16,134 nucleotides of DNA from Planctomycetaceae bacterium (GTDB taxonomy: Bacteria > Planctomycetota > Phycisphaerae > Phycisphaerales > SM1A02). The position numbers and the translations under genes are program-made. Below the pieces are notes generated by a model. The model saw only the letters and a program-made list of their open reading frames with translations. It did no database searches and had not been told where the DNA came from. Position 1 is the stretch's first letter. Every line of letters begins with the position of its first letter. Where the stretch lies: positions 1 to 16,134 of the forward strand of contig NYVB01000173.1 in NCBI GenBank assembly GCA_002684315.1. The letters run 5' to 3'. Below, one piece after another: positions 14,288 through 16,134 of the stretch.

Positions 14288-15603
14288 CGCAATGGAGTCT
14301 GTTCTTCGATGGCTGGATCATCGCCATTGCTGCGACCTGCGCGGTGGCCTGTGCGCTGCCTGGCTGTTTTCTGGTGCTTCGTCGCATGAGCCTCATGGGC
14401 GACGCCATCAGCCACGCGGTCCTGCCCGGTATCGCCATCGGCTTTCTGCTCACAGGCTCACGATCGAATGGAATCATGTTCGCAGGGGCGATCGTCGCAG
14501 GATTTCTCACCGCATTCTTCTCGCAATGGCTGAAGCGGTTCGGACGCGTGGACGAAGGTGCCGCGATGGGCGTGGTCTTCACGACCCTCTTCGCGATCGG
14601 ACTGCTGCTGATCGTCCGGGGGGCTGACTCCGTGGAGCTCGACCCCAGCTGCGTTCTGTACGGCGCTCTTGAATTCGCACCGCTCGATCTCGTCGCGCTT
14701 CCCCTGTTGGATGGCGTCAAGGTGCCCCGTGCGTTTCTCATGGTGGCGATGGTGCTCATCATCAATCTGGTGATTTTGGCCATCTGGTTCAAGGCATTTC
14801 GAATCGCTGCATTCGATCCGGAGCAGGCCCGGGCACAAGGCATGCGTCCGGATCTGATGCATCACCTTCTGATGGGGATGACGGCGGTGACCACGGTGGC
14901 TTCATTCGAAGCGGTCGGGAGCATCATCGTGGTGGCGATGATCATCGTTCCGGCGGTCTGCGCACGTCTCTTCGCGACGAACCTGATCAGCATGCTCTGT
15001 CTTGCCTCATTTCTGGCGCTGACGTCCGCGTTCCTGGGCCACCTCGGAGCGGTCGAACTTCCGCACCTCGTGGGATACGGGTCGGTGCCCACTTCGGGCA
15101 TGATCGCCGTCATCGGTGGTTGCCTGCTCTTCGGAGGCATACTCATCAATCCCACCCATGGCGTGGTCCCCAAGAGCATCCGGCGCTGGCACTTTCGTTT
15201 CCAGACGACCACCGAGGATCTGCTGGCCCTCGCCTGGCGCCTGGAGGAACGTGGCGCACAGAGTTCGGCTCGAGTGCTCACCCACGATCTGACGACGGCT
15301 CGTCAAGTCTCCCGACTCGAAATAGCCTTGAGCCTGCGACAGCTGTTGAATCAGGGAGAACTCAAAAGAGAGGAGGATCTCATCTCGCTGACGGAGGCAG
15401 GTCGCAAGCGCGCAGCCACGCTGGTTCGATCCCACAGACTCTGGGAGGCATGGCTCGCAAAGAGCGCCGGTCTTGCACCGGACCATGTCCATGACACCGC
15501 GATGCGACTGGAGCATGTCACCGATGATGCGATGCTCGAACAACTGGCGAGGGAGACCGGGACGCCCGTCACCGACCCGCATGGCCGCAAGATTCCGGAA
15601 TGA
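14284..15603 (+). CDS. mntD: ABC-3 family metal permease fused to a DtxR-like C-terminal sensor domain (second permease)
   Basis: This 439-residue protein is the second permease half and has the same plan as its neighbour. The permease part (1-295) has VLRRMSLMGDAISHAVLPG (31-49), an ATPase-contact segment near AAFDPEQARAQGMRPD (175-190) and a glycine-rich last helix. From about 308 it carries a winged helix (TTEDLLALAWRLEERG, then RLEIALSLRQLLNQGEL and a wing to about 370) and a metal/dimerisation region with VRSHRLWEAWL (H384, E388) and DHVHDTAMRLEHV (H403, M407, E410, H411). H384, E388, H403, E410 and H411 match DtxR ligands, while the Cys102 position is Met407. It shares ATGA with the previous gene and ends the operon. 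The two permeases probably form a heterodimer, so the two tails could pair beneath it. Confidence 0.9.
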   Translation: MTQWSLFFDGWIIAIAATCAVACALPGCFLVLRRMSLMGDAISHAVLPGIAIGFLLTGSRSNGIMFAGAIVAGFLTAFFSQWLKRFGRVDEGAAMGVVFTTLFAIGLLLIVRGADSVELDPSCVLYGALEFAPLDLVALPLLDGVKVPRAFLMVAMVLIINLVILAIWFKAFRIAAFDPEQARAQGMRPDLMHHLLMGMTAVTTVASFEAVGSIIVVAMIIVPAVCARLFATNLISMLCLASFLALTSAFLGHLGAVELPHLVGYGSVPTSGMIAVIGGCLLFGGILINPTHGVVPKSIRRWHFRFQTTTEDLLALAWRLEERGAQSSARVLTHDLTTARQVSRLEIALSLRQLLNQGELKREEDLISLTEAGRKRAATLVRSHRLWEAWLAKSAGLAPDHVHDTAMRLEHVTDDAMLEQLARETGTPVTDPHGRKIPE

Positions 15604-15627
15604 ACCGAGGGGTTCGCAGCCGATGGT

Positions 15628-15900
15628 TCAGCCGGCACCACGGAAGAGCCAGAGATACAGAAACACACCCAGGACCACGATGCCGATGAAGGCATACCAA
15701 CGCCTCATCATGTCACTGGTCAGCGGATGGCGTCGCTGGGCTCCTTCGGGGATCCAGCTGTGGCAGGAAGGGCAGATGTCGGCGAGATCTGAGATCTCGG
15801 CCCCGCATTCAGGACAGAAACCAAGGGATGAATCCACTCCACCGAAACGCCGGATGTCATCCTCACTGGGGCCTTCGTTCTGTTCGAATCGTCTGGGCAT
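15628..15900 (-). CDS. small zinc-ribbon membrane protein
   Basis: This 90-residue protein has a polar acidic N-terminus, one zinc ribbon (FCPECG at C29/C32 and CPSCH at C43/C46, ten residues between the pairs) and one membrane helix at about 69-86 followed by RGAG. The ribbon should be cytoplasmic given the basic residues before the helix (MMRRW). Such small CxxC/CxxC plus helix proteins are common in Planctomycetota and have no known function; I assign none. I chose the ATG at 15900; an in-frame GTG at 15939 would add 13 residues without better support. It converges on mntD, with 24 bp between the stops and no clear terminator, and diverges from the thioredoxin-like gene. Confidence 0.75.
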   Translation of the reverse strand: MPRRFEQNEGPSEDDIRRFGGVDSSLGFCPECGAEISDLADICPSCHSWIPEGAQRRHPLTSDMMRRWYAFIGIVVLGVFLYLWLFRGAG

Positions 15901-15974
15901 GACCCGACTATACTCACCCACAAGTCGAAACGTACCCACTGTCTCACCGGATGTCCTCAGAACGGAAAATCATC

Positions 15975-16134
15975 ATGCCACCAGCCAATTCAACCATGCT
16001 TCCACTGGGCACCATCGCACCGGACTTCACACTCCAGGCCGCCGACAACGGCGCCCATGAACTGAACGGCTGCCTCGGACCGAAGGGAGTGCTCGTCGTG
16101 TTCATGTGCAACCACTGCCCGTACGTGAAGCACA
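15975..16134 (+). CDS. thioredoxin-fold peroxiredoxin/TlpA-like protein, N-terminal part only
   Basis: An open frame runs off the window end, so only the first 53 codons are seen. It begins MPPANSTMLPLGTIAPDFTL, the usual start of AhpC/TSA-type redoxins, and reaches VVFMCNHCPYVKH with the Cys-x-x-Cys active site (C44 and C47 from this start). This form, with NHCPY, is seen in a bacterial thioredoxin-like family of unclear substrate. Alternative in-frame ATGs are at 15951 and 15996; none has a strong ribosome site. A TATACT at 15909-15914 could be its -10 box. The fold is confident, the exact activity is not. Confidence 0.8.
   Translation, partial: MPPANSTMLPLGTIAPDFTLQAADNGAHELNGCLGPKGVLVVFMCNHCPYVKH

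Noticed and set aside
15473..16060. Plus-strand 195-codon frame at the end of mntD
   Set aside because: It overlaps the end of mntD, the zinc-ribbon gene and the thioredoxin-like gene; its composition is Arg/Pro/Ser-rich, as expected of a shadow frame.

Overview
The window looks like chromosomal DNA of a moderately GC-rich bacterium. I place it, with moderate confidence, in the Planctomycetota, possibly a Phycisphaerae-like lineage. The main reasons are a very large SecA (about 1390 residues) with lineage-type insertions and metal-uptake permeases that carry DtxR-like tails. No phage, transposon, CRISPR or plasmid genes were seen; the window is mostly ordinary chromosomal genes, with one unusual metal-uptake operon.

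Left part (1-5964): a CAT-anticodon tRNA lies 5 bp from the end of a convergent gene for an exported PqqB-like metallo-beta-lactamase-fold protein. A poorly resolved stretch of about 570 bp follows, then secA with a degenerate five-fold repeat in its helical wing region and no C-terminal zinc motif, then tRNA-Lys(CTT) with its own promoter.

Middle part (5965-10628): a cysteine/histidine-tailed hypothetical protein; a membrane-anchored PAS-GAF hybrid histidine kinase; a convergent NarL-type response regulator ending 24 bp from it; and, divergent from the regulator, an orphan ECF sigma factor followed by a strong intrinsic terminator.

Right part (10640-15603): the highlight is a five-gene operon mntR-mntA-mntB-mntC-mntD whose genes are separated by one base or overlap by one to four. 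Its promoter is built from two identical 16-bp palindromes 21 bp apart. The first fills the space between -35 and -10, and the second contains the mntR start codon, which predicts a leaderless, autorepressed transcript. Both permeases carry a complete DtxR/MntR-like tail (winged helix plus metal-binding/dimerisation domain) on the cytoplasmic side. The operon therefore encodes three DtxR-type metal sensors: one soluble repressor and two tethered to the transporter. Transcriptional control plus direct feedback on the transporter is the most interesting hypothesis here.

Right edge (15604-16134): a small zinc-ribbon membrane protein on the minus strand and, divergent from it, the beginning of a thioredoxin-fold protein cut by the window end.
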